Source: an uncultured Bacilli bacterium (GTDB taxonomy: Bacteria > Bacillota_I > Bacilli_A > RF39 > UBA660). From it: a stretch of DNA of 42,302 bases. A program made the translations under genes and the position numbers. Below the pieces are notes generated by a model. The model saw nothing but the letters and a program-made list of their open reading frames with translations, was not told the origin of the DNA and made no database searches. Of the stretch, positions 42,199 to 42,302 are shown piece by piece. Location of the stretch: positions 1 through 42,302 of the forward strand of contig CANQYB010000008.1 of assembly GCA_947627975.1 (NCBI GenBank), written 5' to 3'. Each line of letters begins with the position of its first letter. Within the stretch, counting starts at the first letter, position 1.

Positions 42199-42284
42199 AA
42201 ATAATCATATTTAAATATATGATTATTTCAGACTGTTGACAAAGTCGAAAAAATTTTGAATTTTGAAAACAGTCTTTTTATTTT
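42199..42284 (+). terminator. Two terminator-like hairpins after the Bax inhibitor-like gene
   Basis: First, AATAATCATAT pairs with ATATGATTATT (loop TTAAAT) without a long U-tract. Second, AGACTGTT pairs with AACAGTCT across a ~30-base loop and is followed by TTTTTATTTT. Confidence 0.6.
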
Positions 42285-42302
42285 GAAAAAAATATAATAT
42301 AA

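Noticed and set aside
1-42302. CRISPR arrays, insertion sequences, tRNA or rRNA genes
   Set aside because: No regularly spaced direct repeats, no transposase ORFs with terminal repeats, and no tRNA cloverleaf apart from the tmRNA ends were seen by eye.

Overview
The window is very AT-rich, with a standard bacterial code: TGA serves as a stop (for example in the 257-residue gene and the Alg14-like gene) and tryptophan is TGG. The low-GC Firmicutes-type ribosome binding sites, sigma-A promoters (often extended -10, TGnTATAMT), sortase-type cell-wall signal, smpB-ssrA locus and lack of outer-membrane components suggest an uncultured monoderm of the Bacilli/Mollicutes-related gut lineages. This placement is inference; there is no 16S gene in the window.

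Region 1 (1-3830) holds surface and envelope genes. These are the 3' part of a secreted TasA/LamG-type protein, a sortase-type wall protein whose promoter carries an 8-G tract between -35 and -10 (a likely phase switch), and a leftward cluster of a CPBP-family membrane protease, a metallophosphoesterase and a 60-residue Tyr/Gly/Pro-rich protein.

Region 2 (3870-25570) is the main system. Two paralogous three-gene modules each encode two small type-I membrane proteins followed by a giant secreted Cys-rich protein (1566 and 965 residues). Both giants have an N-terminal Cys/Gln motif pair like bacterial thioester adhesin domains, share conserved Cys-rich blocks and end in AWK, without a sortase signal or C-terminal membrane anchor. 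The second module lies in one apparent operon with a Tad-like pilus/secretion core: pseudopilin-like protein, CpaB/RcpC, TadA ATPase, TadB and TadC, closed by a terminator at 18708. A YfhO-like polytopic protein follows. Next come a strongly promoted pilin operon (two small pilins, two pseudopilin-like proteins, a TadZ-like protein), a VirB2/TrbC-like two-helix protein and a membrane-anchored protein. Five pilin-like proteins share an unusual N-terminus, M[KR]E[SA]. My working model is that the Tad-type machine assembles a fibre that displays or exports the Cys-rich giants, with the small type-I proteins as cognate partners.

Region 3 (25580-33290) holds an Alg14/Alg13-like glycosyltransferase pair, a small XRE regulator, a MacB-type ABC exporter, a separate type IV pilin-like protein, RNase R, SmpB and tmRNA (predicted tag ADKLTIDQLAYA).

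Region 4 (33288-42302) holds an MFS transporter and 5'-nucleotidase pair, and a looser accessory stretch with decayed coding sequence, a possible nucleotidyltransferase, unknown proteins and a likely ATT-started protein with a possible Cys-His-Asp triad. It ends with a DUF421 membrane protein, a short-chain dehydrogenase, an RNHCP protein and a Bax inhibitor-1-type membrane protein.
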